From DASYAE01 sp036501535 (GTDB taxonomy: Bacteria > Actinomycetota > Actinomycetes > Streptomycetales > Catenulisporaceae): DNA of 64,000 nucleotides. The translations under genes and the position numbers were made by a program. Below the pieces are notes generated by a model. That model searched no databases and was not told the DNA's origin. It worked only from the letters and a program-made list of their open reading frames with translations. The DNA lies in assembly GCA_036501535.1 (NCBI GenBank), contig DASYAE010000003.1, forward strand, positions 1 through 64,000. Reading direction: 5' to 3'. Positions 1 through 8,435 of this stretch are shown here, in pieces. The stretch's first letter is position 1. Each line of letters begins with the position of its first letter.

Positions 1-228
1 CTCGGCGCGCTGTATCTGTTCCCGATCGTCGCGTCCGTCATCCCCGACGCGACGATGTCCCGGCATCTGCAGCAAATCGGCCCCCTGTCCGCCGGTCTGG
101 ACACTCAGACGACGATCGGGTTGAACGGCCTACCGCTCACCCCGTGGCAGGGCCTCGGCGTCGTCGCACTCTGGGCGACCGGTGCCCTCGTCCTCGGCGC
201 ACTGGTCCTGAGGCACCGTGATGCATGA
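1..228 (+). CDS. ABC-2 type transporter permease, C-terminal fragment
   Basis: An open frame runs from the window edge to a TGA at 226-228 and encodes the last 75 residues of a membrane protein. It has a hydrophobic start (LYLFPIVASVI), an extracytoplasmic loop rich in D/T/Q, a final hydrophobic helix, and ends in LRHRDA. A final helix followed by a short basic R-x-R-D-A tail is common in actinobacterial ABC-2 permease subunits. The partner ATPase would lie left of the window. Its 3' end is overlapped by the convergent anmK frame over 130-228. The family call is a pattern match to a short piece, so moderate. Confidence 0.55.
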   Translation, partial: LGALYLFPIVASVIPDATMSRHLQQIGPLSAGLDTQTTIGLNGLPLTPWQGLGVVALWATGALVLGALVLRHRDA

Positions 229-1431
229 CAGAACCCGGCCCGGCTTTGCGGACACGAAGCGGACCTTACTAGGGGCCTGTATGGGTACTGCGTCCGCCGA
301 CGAGCTGTTGAGGGCTGACGACGAATAGGTCGTCGCCGTAATGCTCCCGAGACAGCGCGGTCCCGTGGCGCCGGTGCACGACGGCAGCGTGGCCACGAAG
401 CCGTGCGCGGTGTGCCAGCCGAGGACGGCGAAGGCGACGGCCTCTTTCGCGTCGCCGGGCACCCCGTATTCGTCGGAGGGCATCAGCCGCGCCGCCGGCA
501 GTCGTTCGCCGAGCATCGCCATGAGCACCGGGTTGCGAGCGCCGCCGCCGGATACCAGCAGGTGCTCCACGCCATGCGGGGCGACCTGATCGGCGACCGT
601 CTCAGCAGTCAGTGCGCACAGAGTCGCCAGGAGATCCGGCAGGTCCGGCTCGTGTCCATGCCGCGCCACGTAGGTCCGGACATGATCGTCGAGGTAGCCA
701 GCGTGAAAGTATTCCTTGCCGGTCGATTTCGGCGCAGGCAGCCGATAATAAGGATCCGACAAGAGGTCGGCGAGCAAGCCCTCGTCGACGCTTCCTCGCG
801 AGGCCAATTTTCCGCCGACGTCGCAGGGCTCGCCGATCGCCGCGAAGACCGCGGCATCGAGCAGCGCGTTGGCGGGCCCTGTGTCGAAGGCGAGCGCCGG
901 CTCGTCCACGAGGGTGATGTTCGCTATCCCGCCGAGATTGAGCGCTGCGTGCCGTCCGGCGCGGCCGCGCAGCAGCAGGGCATCGAAGAACGAGACGAGC
1001 GGCGCGCCCTGGCCCCCGGCCGCCACATCGCGCGCACGAAGGTCGGAGACGACCGGCACCCCGACCCGTTCCGCGATCCACGCAGGCTGGCCAAGTTGCA
1101 GCGTTCCGTGCACCCGCCCCTGCGAGGCCCAGTGAAAGACGGTCTGGCCGTGCGAGACGACGAGATCGACAGCGCCCACCAGGGAGACGGCCTCGGCGGC
1201 CGCGTCGGCGAACGACTGCCCGATCATCGTGTCGAGAGCGCACACCTCAGCCATCGAGGTCGGCGCCGGAGGCAGAGCGGCGAGCAGGCGCGCCTTCAGC
1301 TCGACCGGATACGGAGCGGAGCCGGTATGAAGCACCCGGCACTCGAGCGTCTCGCCGCCAGCCCGGATCTCCACGACCGCGCTGTCGATCCCGTCCATCG
1401 ACGTCCCCGACATCAGACCCATCACCCGCAT
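130..1431 (-). CDS. anmK: Anhydro-N-acetylmuramic acid kinase AnmK with 3' extension
   Basis: Cytoplasmic kinase that opens and phosphorylates 1,6-anhydro-MurNAc to MurNAc-6-phosphate in peptidoglycan recycling. The N-terminus carries GLMSGTSMDGID (residues 5-16), the family's ATP-binding signature. SHGQT, LGGIANI and VSGGGARNP follow in the expected order for the hexokinase/Hsp70-like fold. ATG at 1431 has a strong ribosome site (GAGGAGG about 8 bases upstream). Family members are usually near 370-390 residues and end soon after the GATGPR-x-LGSIT motif. This one continues about 70 residues beyond it, into the 3' end of the convergent permease gene, and the tail looks non-homologous (Ser/Cys-rich). 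The original stop was probably lost; the catalytic body is intact. Confidence 0.9.
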   Translation of the reverse strand: MRVMGLMSGTSMDGIDSAVVEIRAGGETLECRVLHTGSAPYPVELKARLLAALPPAPTSMAEVCALDTMIGQSFADAAAEAVSLVGAVDLVVSHGQTVFHWASQGRVHGTLQLGQPAWIAERVGVPVVSDLRARDVAAGGQGAPLVSFFDALLLRGRAGRHAALNLGGIANITLVDEPALAFDTGPANALLDAAVFAAIGEPCDVGGKLASRGSVDEGLLADLLSDPYYRLPAPKSTGKEYFHAGYLDDHVRTYVARHGHEPDLPDLLATLCALTAETVADQVAPHGVEHLLVSGGGARNPVLMAMLGERLPAARLMPSDEYGVPGDAKEAVAFAVLGWHTAHGFVATLPSCTGATGPRCLGSITATTYSSSALNSSSADAVPIQAPSKVRFVSAKPGRVLSCITVPQDQCAEDEGTGRPECDDAEALPRGER

Positions 1432-1559
1432 CTGCAGCGCCTCCTCAGATCACTCATTCAACCGCCCGCCCCCCACGCTGGACTCAGCCGCGGCAGTGCG
1501 TTCGCTGGAACTCGAGGCGACCGCGGGGCCTGCTTGGCCAGTTGAGTACAGCGCAAGAC

Positions 1560-1789
1560 GACCGCGGTAACCGGTCCGTGGTGATCCGTCGCGTGACCCG
1601 AAGCAGTCCAGCCTGGATCGTCGCGGCGGATTACCACGGGCATCTTTTGACCTCAAATCCGCTACGCACTTCACCAAAGACCAAAGGCGAGTTTTCAGTC
1701 AACTGCACCCCGTGGCAATCCGCCGCGATCACTCAGGCGGTGGTCGAGCAAGGCACGCGACGGATTACCACGGACCGATTGCCGCGGTC
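1560..1789. repeat. Nested inverted-repeat array upstream of the DUF222/HNH gene
   Basis: Four related elements alternate in orientation. The outer arms 1560-1595 and 1754-1789 are inverted copies matching at 33 of 36 positions. The inner arms 1622-1640 and 1709-1727 are inverted copies matching at 18 of 19 (core CCCGTGGYAATCCGCCGCG). Outer and inner arms share the core GTGG-Y-RATCCG-Y-CGCG, so one short motif occurs four times as forward, reverse, forward, reverse. The array fills much of the 548-base gap between anmK and the HNH gene, which holds no convincing gene of its own. It could be a MITE-like remnant, a cruciform or a set of binding sites. The repeats are read directly; their role is unknown. 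Confidence 0.75.
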
Positions 1790-1937
1790 ACCTCCCGCGG
1801 TCCTCGAGTTGGAGGGCTGAGCCGGGTGGGCATCGTGCGGTGCGTGGGGGGTCGGCGGCTGGTGGTCGGGTGGCGTGCGGGGTGGGTTGCGCTGGTAAAG
1901 GTTTTCGATGAAAAGGTGTATTTGTCATGCCTGGTAA

Positions 1938-1946
1938 TGGTATACT
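1938..1946 (+). promoter_or_regulatory. Extended -10 promoter of the DUF222/HNH gene
   Basis: TGGTATACT is a good extended -10 element (TGN followed by TATACT) in an unusually AT-rich patch, 33 bases before the ATG at 1980. No convincing -35 sits 17 bases upstream, as expected for extended -10 promoters. A GGGGA ribosome site follows at about 1967-1971. Predicted by eye. Confidence 0.4.
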
Positions 1947-1979
1947 GGGATCAGTGCTCGTCGAACGGGGAAACTGATC

Positions 1980-3245
1980 ATGTACTACCAGCCGATGCTG
2001 ACCTCCGCCGGGAACCCCGGCTCGCAGACCGATGCGGAGTTGCTCGACAGCCTCGTCCTGTGGGAGCGGGAGGTGCGCAAACACCAGGCCTGGATCGCGC
2101 GGGCCATGGTGCTGCTGGTCGAGCGGGCGACGCGGGAGGATGCGCTGTTCGGGGCGGACTGCGCGATCTCCGAGATCGCGCAGGCGTTGAACCTGCACCC
2201 GACTACCGCGCACAGCCAGGTGGTTCAGGCCGTCGCGGTGGTGGATCGGCACCTGCCGACGTGGGAGGCGTGGGCGGGCGGGCAGGTCACCGCGCAGCAG
2301 GTCGCGAGGTTGGTGCAGACCACCGACCGGCTCGGCGACGACATCGTCAAGGCCCGCGAGGTCGAGGAACGGGTGTTGCCGAAAATGCCCGGGCAGGTGC
2401 TGCAGGCTACTCGGCGCGCGTTGGACCGGGTGCTGCTGGCGGTCGATCCGGAGGGGGCCAAGCTGCGCCAGCAGCGCGCCGCCAAGCAGCGGGAGGTCAC
2501 GATGGCGGCGGAGCAGGACGGCATGGCCACGGTCTTCCTGAACACCACCGCGGAGCAGGCCACCGCCGTCTACGAGCGGGTGGATCAGGCGGCCCGGGCT
2601 CAGGATCCGCAGGACGGGCGCACCCTGGCGCAGCGCCGCGCGGACGCCCTGTGCGCCATGATCCTGGACACCCCCGACGCGACCGCGGGACAGGGCCCTG
2701 CCACACCGGCAGCCCTGGTCCAGGTCACGGTCTCGCTCGAAACTCTCCTGGCGCTCAACGCGCAACCCGGGGAGTTGGAGCGGTACGGGGCGATCTCGGC
2801 GGACACCGCCCGCGCGTTGGCCATGGCACCGGGCTCGCTGTGGCGCTGGCTCGCCTACGACCCCGATAGCGGCGCCCTGATCAAGACCGCACCGCGGGTG
2901 TACCAGCCAACCGCCGAAGTACGCCGCTTCGTCCAAGCACGCGACCGGGTGTGCGTGTTCCCGGGGTGCACGCGTCCGGCGTGCCGGTGCGACCTGGACC
3001 ACGTCGAGCCGTTCGACCACGACTGCCCGCAGCACGGCGGACAGACCACCAAGGAGAACCTGGTCCCCCTGTGCCGCCACCACCACCGGATCAAGACCGC
3101 CTGCGGCCTCACGGTCAAGGTCATCGTGCCCGGACGCAGCGTGGAATGGACCTCCCGACACACCGGACACGCCTACCGCGTCGAGCACGCCCACGACTAC
3201 CGACCCGACCAGGAACCCGACATCCTGACCGGATGGCAATACTGA
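1980..3245 (+). CDS. DUF222 / HNH endonuclease domain protein (13E12 repeat family)
   Basis: A 421-residue protein with an alpha-helical N-terminal DUF222 region (about residues 15-310) and a C-terminal HNH nuclease motif. The motif runs FPGC-x3-P-x-C near residue 327, DLDH at 338-341, then NLVPLCRHHHRIKT. The cysteines and histidines form a zinc-stabilised beta-beta-alpha metal finger. This is the family of the mycobacterial REP13E12 genes, which are multicopy and are used as phage attachment sites; their biological role is not settled. ATG at 1980 has a GGGGA about 10 bases upstream. The inverted-repeat array and extended -10 promoter just upstream may belong to the same unit. The frame is intact. 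Confidence 0.85.
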   Translation: MYYQPMLTSAGNPGSQTDAELLDSLVLWEREVRKHQAWIARAMVLLVERATREDALFGADCAISEIAQALNLHPTTAHSQVVQAVAVVDRHLPTWEAWAGGQVTAQQVARLVQTTDRLGDDIVKAREVEERVLPKMPGQVLQATRRALDRVLLAVDPEGAKLRQQRAAKQREVTMAAEQDGMATVFLNTTAEQATAVYERVDQAARAQDPQDGRTLAQRRADALCAMILDTPDATAGQGPATPAALVQVTVSLETLLALNAQPGELERYGAISADTARALAMAPGSLWRWLAYDPDSGALIKTAPRVYQPTAEVRRFVQARDRVCVFPGCTRPACRCDLDHVEPFDHDCPQHGGQTTKENLVPLCRHHHRIKTACGLTVKVIVPGRSVEWTSRHTGHAYRVEHAHDYRPDQEPDILTGWQY

Positions 3246-3273
3246 TACGAGCGGCGAACCAAACCGGTCATCG

Positions 3274-4107
3274 CTAGTCGGAGAACACGAGTTGCTCGCC
3301 CTCTTCGATGATCTCTGCCGGTGTGGGCGGGACCCTCAGCAGGCGCTCGATCACTTCCGCGGCCGGGTCGCCGAGGCGTGCGCCGACTGCCGCTGCCTCG
3401 TCGACGTTGTACGTGGTCTGCCGTAGCTCTACGTCGGGGCCTAGCATTGCCCAGTAGGCCGTGCCGGGGGCGCCGTCGTGGTGTGGCAGGCCTACGCTGC
3501 CTGGGTTCACCGAGCGTAGGTCGGCTATCCGGCGGTCGAACTGGATGTGGGTGTGGCCGGTCACCAGGATGCGCTCTTCGATTCCGGCGCTGAGGTCGGC
3601 CATCCGTGTGGCTGGCGTGCCGGGGGTGATCAGCTCGTGGTCGCTGCGGGGTGAGCCGTGGCAGAACCGGACCGGTCCGAGGCCGGTGACGGTCACCACC
3701 ACGCTGAACGGGAATGCGCTGACCCGCTCCAGCGAGTGTGCCGAATGCTGTGCTGGCACCCAGGTTTCGCGTGGGCGCTCGGCTGGGCGCTCGCCGTGGG
3801 AGAGTTCGGTCACCGCGCGTTCGCCGTTGCCGCGGATGCACAGGAGGTGTTCGCCGAACTCGGAGTCGAGCAGTGCCAGCGTCTCGTCTGGCTGCGCGCC
3901 CCAGGTCAGGTCGCCGCAGGAGACCAGGAGGTCGGCGCCGCCGGCTGCGCGGATATCGGCGGCGACTGCGGTCATCGCGGCGAGATTGGCGTGCACGTCG
4001 GAGATGACCGCGACTCGGCGTACGGGCCCGTAGCGCCGCGTTGGGCCCTCCCATGCCGCCGGACCGTACATGCGCGTGTTCTGTTCGTCGTGTTCCCCGT
4101 GATTCAT
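3274..4107 (-). CDS. Calcineurin-like metallophosphoesterase
   Basis: A 277-residue cytoplasmic phosphoesterase of the YfcE/calcineurin type with all dinuclear metal motifs in order: SDVH (D37, H39), GD (65-66), GNGE (93-96), FCHGSPRSD, and GHTH near the C-terminus. The family hydrolyses phosphodiesters or phosphomonoesters; the substrate here cannot be told. The frame stays open far upstream, but that part is antisense to the epoxide hydrolase gene and is not real. ATG 4107 is chosen as the most upstream start outside that gene; ATG 4071 is also possible, since neither has a clear ribosome site. It is divergent from the epoxide hydrolase with a 123-base gap. Confidence 0.85.
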   Translation of the reverse strand: MNHGEHDEQNTRMYGPAAWEGPTRRYGPVRRVAVISDVHANLAAMTAVAADIRAAGGADLLVSCGDLTWGAQPDETLALLDSEFGEHLLCIRGNGERAVTELSHGERPAERPRETWVPAQHSAHSLERVSAFPFSVVVTVTGLGPVRFCHGSPRSDHELITPGTPATRMADLSAGIEERILVTGHTHIQFDRRIADLRSVNPGSVGLPHHDGAPGTAYWAMLGPDVELRQTTYNVDEAAAVGARLGDPAAEVIERLLRVPPTPAEIIEEGEQLVFSD

Positions 4108-4230
4108 ACGATCAATATCAGCACGGTCGCGGGCCCGTGGTAACCCCGGGAACCTGGTGAGTGGCCGAGTACGCTGATGATCACTGATCATCCCCGCGGC
4201 CCGGTGCCGCGCCTTACCTCGAGGAATCCG

Positions 4231-5385
4231 ATGAATGCCGTGCCGTTCACGATCGCAGTCGCCGATGAGACGCTCGAGGACCTGCGCGCCAGGCTGGGCC
4301 GGACCCGGTGGCCCGACGCGTTGCCGGGTGTCGGCTGGGACTACGGGGTGAGCCCGGAGTATCTTAGAGGTCTGATGGAGCACTGGCGCGCCGGCTTCGA
4401 CTGGCGGGCTGAGCAGGCGCGGCTGAATCAGCTGGCGAACTTCCGGGTGGAGATCGACGGGCTGCCGGTGCATGTCATCCACGAGCGCGGGCGCGGTGCC
4501 CGGCCGCTGCCGCTGCTGATCGCGCACGGCTGGCCCAGCAGCTGCTATGAGGCGATCGACCTGATTCCGCTGCTGACCGATCCTGCGCGGTTCGGCGGCG
4601 ATCCGGCGGACAGCTTCGACGTCGTGGTTCCCTCGCTGCCCGGTTATGGCTTCTCTGGGCTTCCCGACGCGCCCGGCATGACCTCGACCCGGATCAGCGG
4701 GATGCTCGTGAAGCTGATGCGGGCTCTTGGCTACGAGCAGTTCGCGGCGCATGCCTACGACGTCGGCGCGAGCATTCTGAGTGCGATGTGCCTCGACTTC
4801 CCGGAGCGGCTGATCGCCTACCACACTACCGAACCGGAGAATGCGAACCCTTATATTGGGCCGGGCGCGCCGGCGCTGACTGCGGCCGAGCAGGACTACC
4901 TGGACCTGAAGCGCAGCTGGTACGCCGTGGAGGGCGGTTACGACCTCATCCAGGCGACCCGGCCGCAGACCCTCGGCTACGGCCTGAACGACTCGCCCGT
5001 CGGACTGGCTGCCTGGATCATCGACAAGTGGTTCACCTGGACCGAGCCGCCGGACGGCGACCTCGGCAAGCACTTCACCGCGGACCAGCTGCTCGCGAAT
5101 CTCACTATCTACTGGGCGACTGGCACGATCAACTCCGCCAACCGGCTCTACTACGAGCGCGACCACCGTCCGCGGGTGCGTACTGCGGCCGACCGGATCC
5201 GGGTCCCGACCGGAATCGCCTTGACCACTCAAGCGATCGAGCGCGCGCCGCGCGAGTATCTGGAACGGATCTTCACCGACATCCGGCACTGGCGGGACCT
5301 CGGAGCCGGCGGCCACTTCGTCATGCTTGAGCAGCCCGAGCTGCTGGCGGACTCGCTGCGTACCTTCTTCCGACTGTTCCGCTAG
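4231..5385 (+). CDS. Epoxide hydrolase, microsomal-type alpha/beta-hydrolase
   Basis: A 384-residue enzyme with the epoxide hydrolase N-terminal (EHN) domain at about residues 1-110 and an alpha/beta-hydrolase core. Visible parts are the HGWP oxyanion-hole motif (99-102), VPSLPGYGFS, a nucleophile elbow A-Y-D-V-G-A with Asp177, RLYYE supplying a ring-opening tyrosine, and a late GGHF with His362. The family opens epoxides to vicinal diols through an aspartyl ester. ATG 4231 is chosen over the upstream ATG 4177 because GAGGA lies 5 bases before it and the protein then begins directly with the EHN domain. The residue before the nucleophile is Tyr where Gly-Asp is usual, so substrate range may differ. 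Confidence 0.88.
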   Translation: MNAVPFTIAVADETLEDLRARLGRTRWPDALPGVGWDYGVSPEYLRGLMEHWRAGFDWRAEQARLNQLANFRVEIDGLPVHVIHERGRGARPLPLLIAHGWPSSCYEAIDLIPLLTDPARFGGDPADSFDVVVPSLPGYGFSGLPDAPGMTSTRISGMLVKLMRALGYEQFAAHAYDVGASILSAMCLDFPERLIAYHTTEPENANPYIGPGAPALTAAEQDYLDLKRSWYAVEGGYDLIQATRPQTLGYGLNDSPVGLAAWIIDKWFTWTEPPDGDLGKHFTADQLLANLTIYWATGTINSANRLYYERDHRPRVRTAADRIRVPTGIALTTQAIERAPREYLERIFTDIRHWRDLGAGGHFVMLEQPELLADSLRTFFRLFR

Positions 5386-5390
5386 CTCGG

Positions 5391-5741
5391 GTGCCGCAAA
5401 TCCCTCTGATACCTCTGCCGGGGACGAGGCGTCATTGCGCGGGCTTCCAGGGCACTGACACAGGCCCGCGCCCGGCCGGGGCGCCGTCGCCGAGCTGCAG
5501 CGAAGTGAGCACCCCGGACGGGCAGTCGGAGTACCTGATCGTCACCGGCACAGACTCCGCAGGGTTCTACGACTACCAGGTCAACCTGTTCGTCACCGAC
5601 AACCTGGTGGTCTCGATGACCGTCGGCAACGGCGTGCCGGACGGGAAATCGGTCGACGTCACCCGCGCGATCCCGCCGTTGTCGCAGGGGCAGATGCGGG
5701 TCATCGTGGGGAACTCGGGCTGGCTCTCGCTGGCGGGCTGA
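5391..5741 (+). CDS. Small hypothetical protein, possible gene remnant
   Basis: An open frame of 116 residues begins with a GTG five bases after the epoxide hydrolase stop. No family is recognised. The first 35 residues are Pro/Gly-rich and look random. The rest has alternating hydrophobic strands (EYLIVTGTD, YQVNLFVTDNLVVSMTVGNG) and could be the C-terminal beta domain of a larger protein whose 5' part was lost. It ends 3 bases from the convergent aminotransferase stop. No ribosome site is clear. It may be a decayed fragment. Confidence 0.4.
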   Translation: MPQIPLIPLPGTRRHCAGFQGTDTGPRPAGAPSPSCSEVSTPDGQSEYLIVTGTDSAGFYDYQVNLFVTDNLVVSMTVGNGVPDGKSVDVTRAIPPLSQGQMRVIVGNSGWLSLAG

Positions 5742-5744
5742 GGC

Positions 5745-7061
5745 TCAGGCCCCTGACAGGCTGCGCAGCCCGGCGCCGAGCCGGACCAGCCGCGGCGCGA
5801 TCCACGGCAGGGTCTCCGGGCGGTCCGCCGCCAGCGCCTCGGTGCGCTGTTCGGCCGTGTCGCCGTAGAGCAGGCTGGTGGCGACCCGCAGTGTCAGAGC
5901 ACTGTCGGGATCGCCGAACGCGCTGCCGGGCAGCGTGGCGATGCCGTGCCGGTCGAGCAGCGCGGCGGCCAGTCCGGCGCCGGTGGTGATGCCGCGGGCG
6001 CGCAGGTCCGGTGCCAGCGGGGCGAAGTCCGGGTAGAGGTAGAAGCCTGCTTCGGGCGGCCGGCAGGCGGCCCCGGCCGCGACCAGCACTCCGTGTACGG
6101 CGCCTGCTATACGGCCGTGCAGCCGCCGGGACGCGGCGATGCGCTCCCTGATCTCGGCCGGCTCGTCCAGCGCGTAGCGGGCGACCTCCTGCATCGGCGC
6201 CGCCAGCGCGGACCAGACCTCGCTGGCGATCCCGGTCAGGCTTCGATGAAGCTCGTTCCCCCAGCGGCCCGCGGGAACCCGCGCGAAGCCGATGCGCCAG
6301 CCGCCGAGGGCGAGCGACTTGCTCAGCCCGGTGGTCACCACGGTGCGCTCGGGCAGATACCGGGCCGCGCTCGGTGCGGCCGCGGCGGAACCGGGATGGC
6401 ACAGCTCGGCGTAGATCTCGTCGCTGACGATGGCGAGCCCGTGCCGGTCGGCGATCGAGCAGACCGCCTCAACCTGGCTGGCTGGCGCGACGGTCCCGGT
6501 CGGATTGTCCGGGACCGTGAGAATCAGCACGCGTGGTTGGTTGTTGTGTTTCCGCGCCTCGCGGAGCGCTTGGTCGAGCAGCGCGGGGTCGGGGATCCCG
6601 CCGGCCTCGGGCGGGATCGGTACTCCGATCACCTGTCGCCCGAGCAGCGCCGCCTGCGCCGCGTAGGTCACCCAGGCCGGCTGCGGCAGCACTACGTCGC
6701 CGCCGATCGCGGCCAGCAGCGCGAAAAGCAGCGGCTTGCTGCCCGGGGCGTAAATGATCTGATCCGGCTCGGTGGCCAGGCCGCGGCGGGCGAACCAGCC
6801 CGCGGCGGCGGCGCGGGCCTGCTCGGAACCGGCGACGGGGCCGTAGCCGTTGCGCTGGACGGCACTGGCCAGCGCTTCGGCCAAGCCCGGCGAGGGCAGC
6901 AGGCCGGCCTCGCCGAAGCCGAGGTGTAGCACGTCCTGCCCGGCCGAGCGGCGGCGGGCGACTGCTTCGTCCACGGCGAGTGTTGCTGAGTGCGAAGTGA
7001 CTCCGTGGTCTGTGACGCTGTGTTCGCCGACGCTGTGTTCGTTGACGCCGGCGCCGGTCAC
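5745..7061 (-). CDS. PLP-dependent aminotransferase, class I/II
   Basis: A fold-type I aminotransferase of 438 residues. Motifs: GYGP (73-75 region), PDNPTG (184-189), SDEIY (213-217) and TTGLSKSLALGGWRIGF, in which Lys248 should hold pyridoxal phosphate. A late Arg in the T-L-R-V-A motif would bind the substrate carboxylate. This matches the aspartate/tyrosine aminotransferase group; the amino acid is unknown. GTG 7061 is chosen because it overlaps the stop of a small upstream frame (GTGA). The frame stays open to an ATG at 7253, but the extra part reads as unrelated Arg/Pro-rich sequence. Residues 6-25 are a pentapeptide repeat. LysR at 7322 is divergent and is the likely regulator. Confidence 0.85.
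   Translation of the reverse strand: MTGAGVNEHSVGEHSVTDHGVTSHSATLAVDEAVARRRSAGQDVLHLGFGEAGLLPSPGLAEALASAVQRNGYGPVAGSEQARAAAAGWFARRGLATEPDQIIYAPGSKPLLFALLAAIGGDVVLPQPAWVTYAAQAALLGRQVIGVPIPPEAGGIPDPALLDQALREARKHNNQPRVLILTVPDNPTGTVAPASQVEAVCSIADRHGLAIVSDEIYAELCHPGSAAAAPSAARYLPERTVVTTGLSKSLALGGWRIGFARVPAGRWGNELHRSLTGIASEVWSALAAPMQEVARYALDEPAEIRERIAASRRLHGRIAGAVHGVLVAAGAACRPPEAGFYLYPDFAPLAPDLRARGITTGAGLAAALLDRHGIATLPGSAFGDPDSALTLRVATSLLYGDTAEQRTEALAADRPETLPWIAPRLVRLGAGLRSLSGA
6987..7046 (-). repeat. Four 15-bp tandem repeats in the aminotransferase 5' end
   Basis: Four consecutive 15-base units encode VNEHS, VGEHS, VTDHG and VTSHS (residues 6-25 of the aminotransferase). On the plus strand the units read like GCTGTGTTCGCCGAC with a few changes. 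The repeat lies in the poorly conserved N-terminal tail, before the catalytic domain, so unit number could vary without harming the enzyme. Confidence 0.7.
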
Positions 7062-7195
7062 CGGGTGCGGCGCGCCGGCCGCATCGGCAGGCTCTGCTGC
7101 TCGGCGACGAGCCGGCTGGCGGTACGGGTGTCGGCCCAGGCGCGGGCCAGGGTGGCGGCCACGCGGGCCATCGGGGCGGTGTTGCGAGAGGTCAT
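7058..7195 (-). CDS. Small 45-residue protein coupled to the aminotransferase
   Basis: An ATG at 7195 with an AGGG-type ribosome site about 9 bases upstream opens a 45-codon frame ending MRPARRTR. Its TGA (7058-7060) overlaps the GTG of the aminotransferase, the standard translational-coupling layout. The peptide is basic with one amphipathic helix (MARVAATLARAWADTRTASR). No family is recognised. It could be a real small protein, a leader that couples translation, or chance. Its position between the divergent LysR promoter region and the enzyme favours the first two. Confidence 0.4.
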   Translation of the reverse strand: MTSRNTAPMARVAATLARAWADTRTASRLVAEQQSLPMRPARRTR

Positions 7196-7321
7196 CGGAC
7201 TCAACCCTTCGGTCTCCATCATCTGCGATCCCGGCTCCTGCCGGAACCTTCACCTCTACTGTGCCCGAGTTGTAGCATCAGTAAAAGCGCGAAACCACAG
7301 GGGCAACCATAAGGAAAACCG

Positions 7322-8260
7322 ATGCTCGATCTGCGCCGGCTGGAAATACTGCACCGATTCGCGGCCCGCGGCACCATCGCCGCGACCGCGTCCGACCTCG
7401 GATACTCGCCGTCTGCGATCTCCCAGCAGCTGGCCACCCTGGAACGCGAGGCCGGCGTCGCGCTGATCGAGCGCACCGCACAGAGCGCGAGCCTGACCGA
7501 TGCGGGCCGTGAGCTGGTCGAACACGCCGCGGTCATCCTCGCCGCGGCCGAGCAGGCGCAGGCCCGGATGCGGGCGCGGGCCGGAACGGTGAGCGGCCGG
7601 GTCAACCTGAGCTGCATCCCCGGCCTGGCCGCGCGGCTGGCACCGCACCTGGCCGCGCTGCAGAGCCGGCACGCCGACCTCACGATCGTCTTCCACGAGA
7701 CGGGTTCCATCGACGCCTCCGCGGCCGTGCTGGACCGCAGCTACGACCTGTCCGTCATCGACGACTGGACCGGGCGCCCGCCCGCCGCCGACGCGGGCCT
7801 CGCCGTGCACCGGCTGCGCCGCGAGGAGGTCGTGCTGGCCGTCCCGGCGTCCGACCCGCCGGATCAGACCCCTGAGCCGGTGACCGCGGCCCGGCTGCGC
7901 GAGGTCGCCCGGAACCGCACCTGGCTGTGCGCCCCGGCCGGCCACCTCTCCCGGCGCGGCGGCGACCACCGGCTGGCCGCCGCGGGCGCCGTGCCCGAGC
8001 ACCGCTGGCAGTTCGAGGGCCTGCACATCCTGGCCGAGCTGGTCGCGGCCGGCACCGGGGTGGCTCTGCTGCCGGTCGGCGCGGCCGACCGATCCGGCAT
8101 CAGATTACTGCGACTCTCGCCGCGGATGCACCGCGACATCCTCACCCTCGCCCGGGCCACCGCCCGCGACGACCCGGCGATCGACGCCTGCCTCGCCGCC
8201 GTGCGCCGGGCGCTGCAAGACGTCGGCGGGCTGCCGGACGGTCCGCGACCAACGTCCTGA
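7322..8260 (+). CDS. LysR-family transcriptional regulator
   Basis: A 312-residue one-component regulator. Residues 1-60 form the winged helix-turn-helix (LDLRRLEILHRFAARG, then YSPSAISQQLATLE). Residues 90-300 are a periplasmic-binding-protein-like effector domain starting GRVNLSCIPGLAARLAPHL. AAGGA lies 5-6 bases before the ATG. It is divergent from the small frame and aminotransferase at 7195/7061, the classic arrangement for a LysR regulator and its target. The shared 126-base gap holds TACTG-N17-CAGTA (7257-7283) as a possible site, though this does not match the usual T-N11-A box well. The effector is unknown. Confidence 0.85.
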   Translation: MLDLRRLEILHRFAARGTIAATASDLGYSPSAISQQLATLEREAGVALIERTAQSASLTDAGRELVEHAAVILAAAEQAQARMRARAGTVSGRVNLSCIPGLAARLAPHLAALQSRHADLTIVFHETGSIDASAAVLDRSYDLSVIDDWTGRPPAADAGLAVHRLRREEVVLAVPASDPPDQTPEPVTAARLREVARNRTWLCAPAGHLSRRGGDHRLAAAGAVPEHRWQFEGLHILAELVAAGTGVALLPVGAADRSGIRLLRLSPRMHRDILTLARATARDDPAIDACLAAVRRALQDVGGLPDGPRPTS

Positions 8261-8435
8261 CCTGGGGTGCCACCGAGCTGCTACGCACCGGCTACCGGCG
8301 GCCGCAAGAGTCGGCGCGACTCGGGCGATCCCCTGCGGCACCGTCGGCCGACCCCGATGACCACCGTCCCGGCGGCCCCGCCCGGCCGCCGGGCGGTGTT
8401 CCCGCGCCGCTGACTCCCGATCAGCGCCGCGCACC

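Noticed and set aside
403..1545. Long plus-strand open frame of 380 codons
   Set aside because: Antisense to anmK, Arg-rich and without motifs. High-GC DNA keeps such frames open by codon bias.
4108..5316. 400-codon upstream extension of the metallophosphoesterase
   Set aside because: It is antisense to the epoxide hydrolase gene and has no family features; the phosphoesterase motifs all start after 4107.
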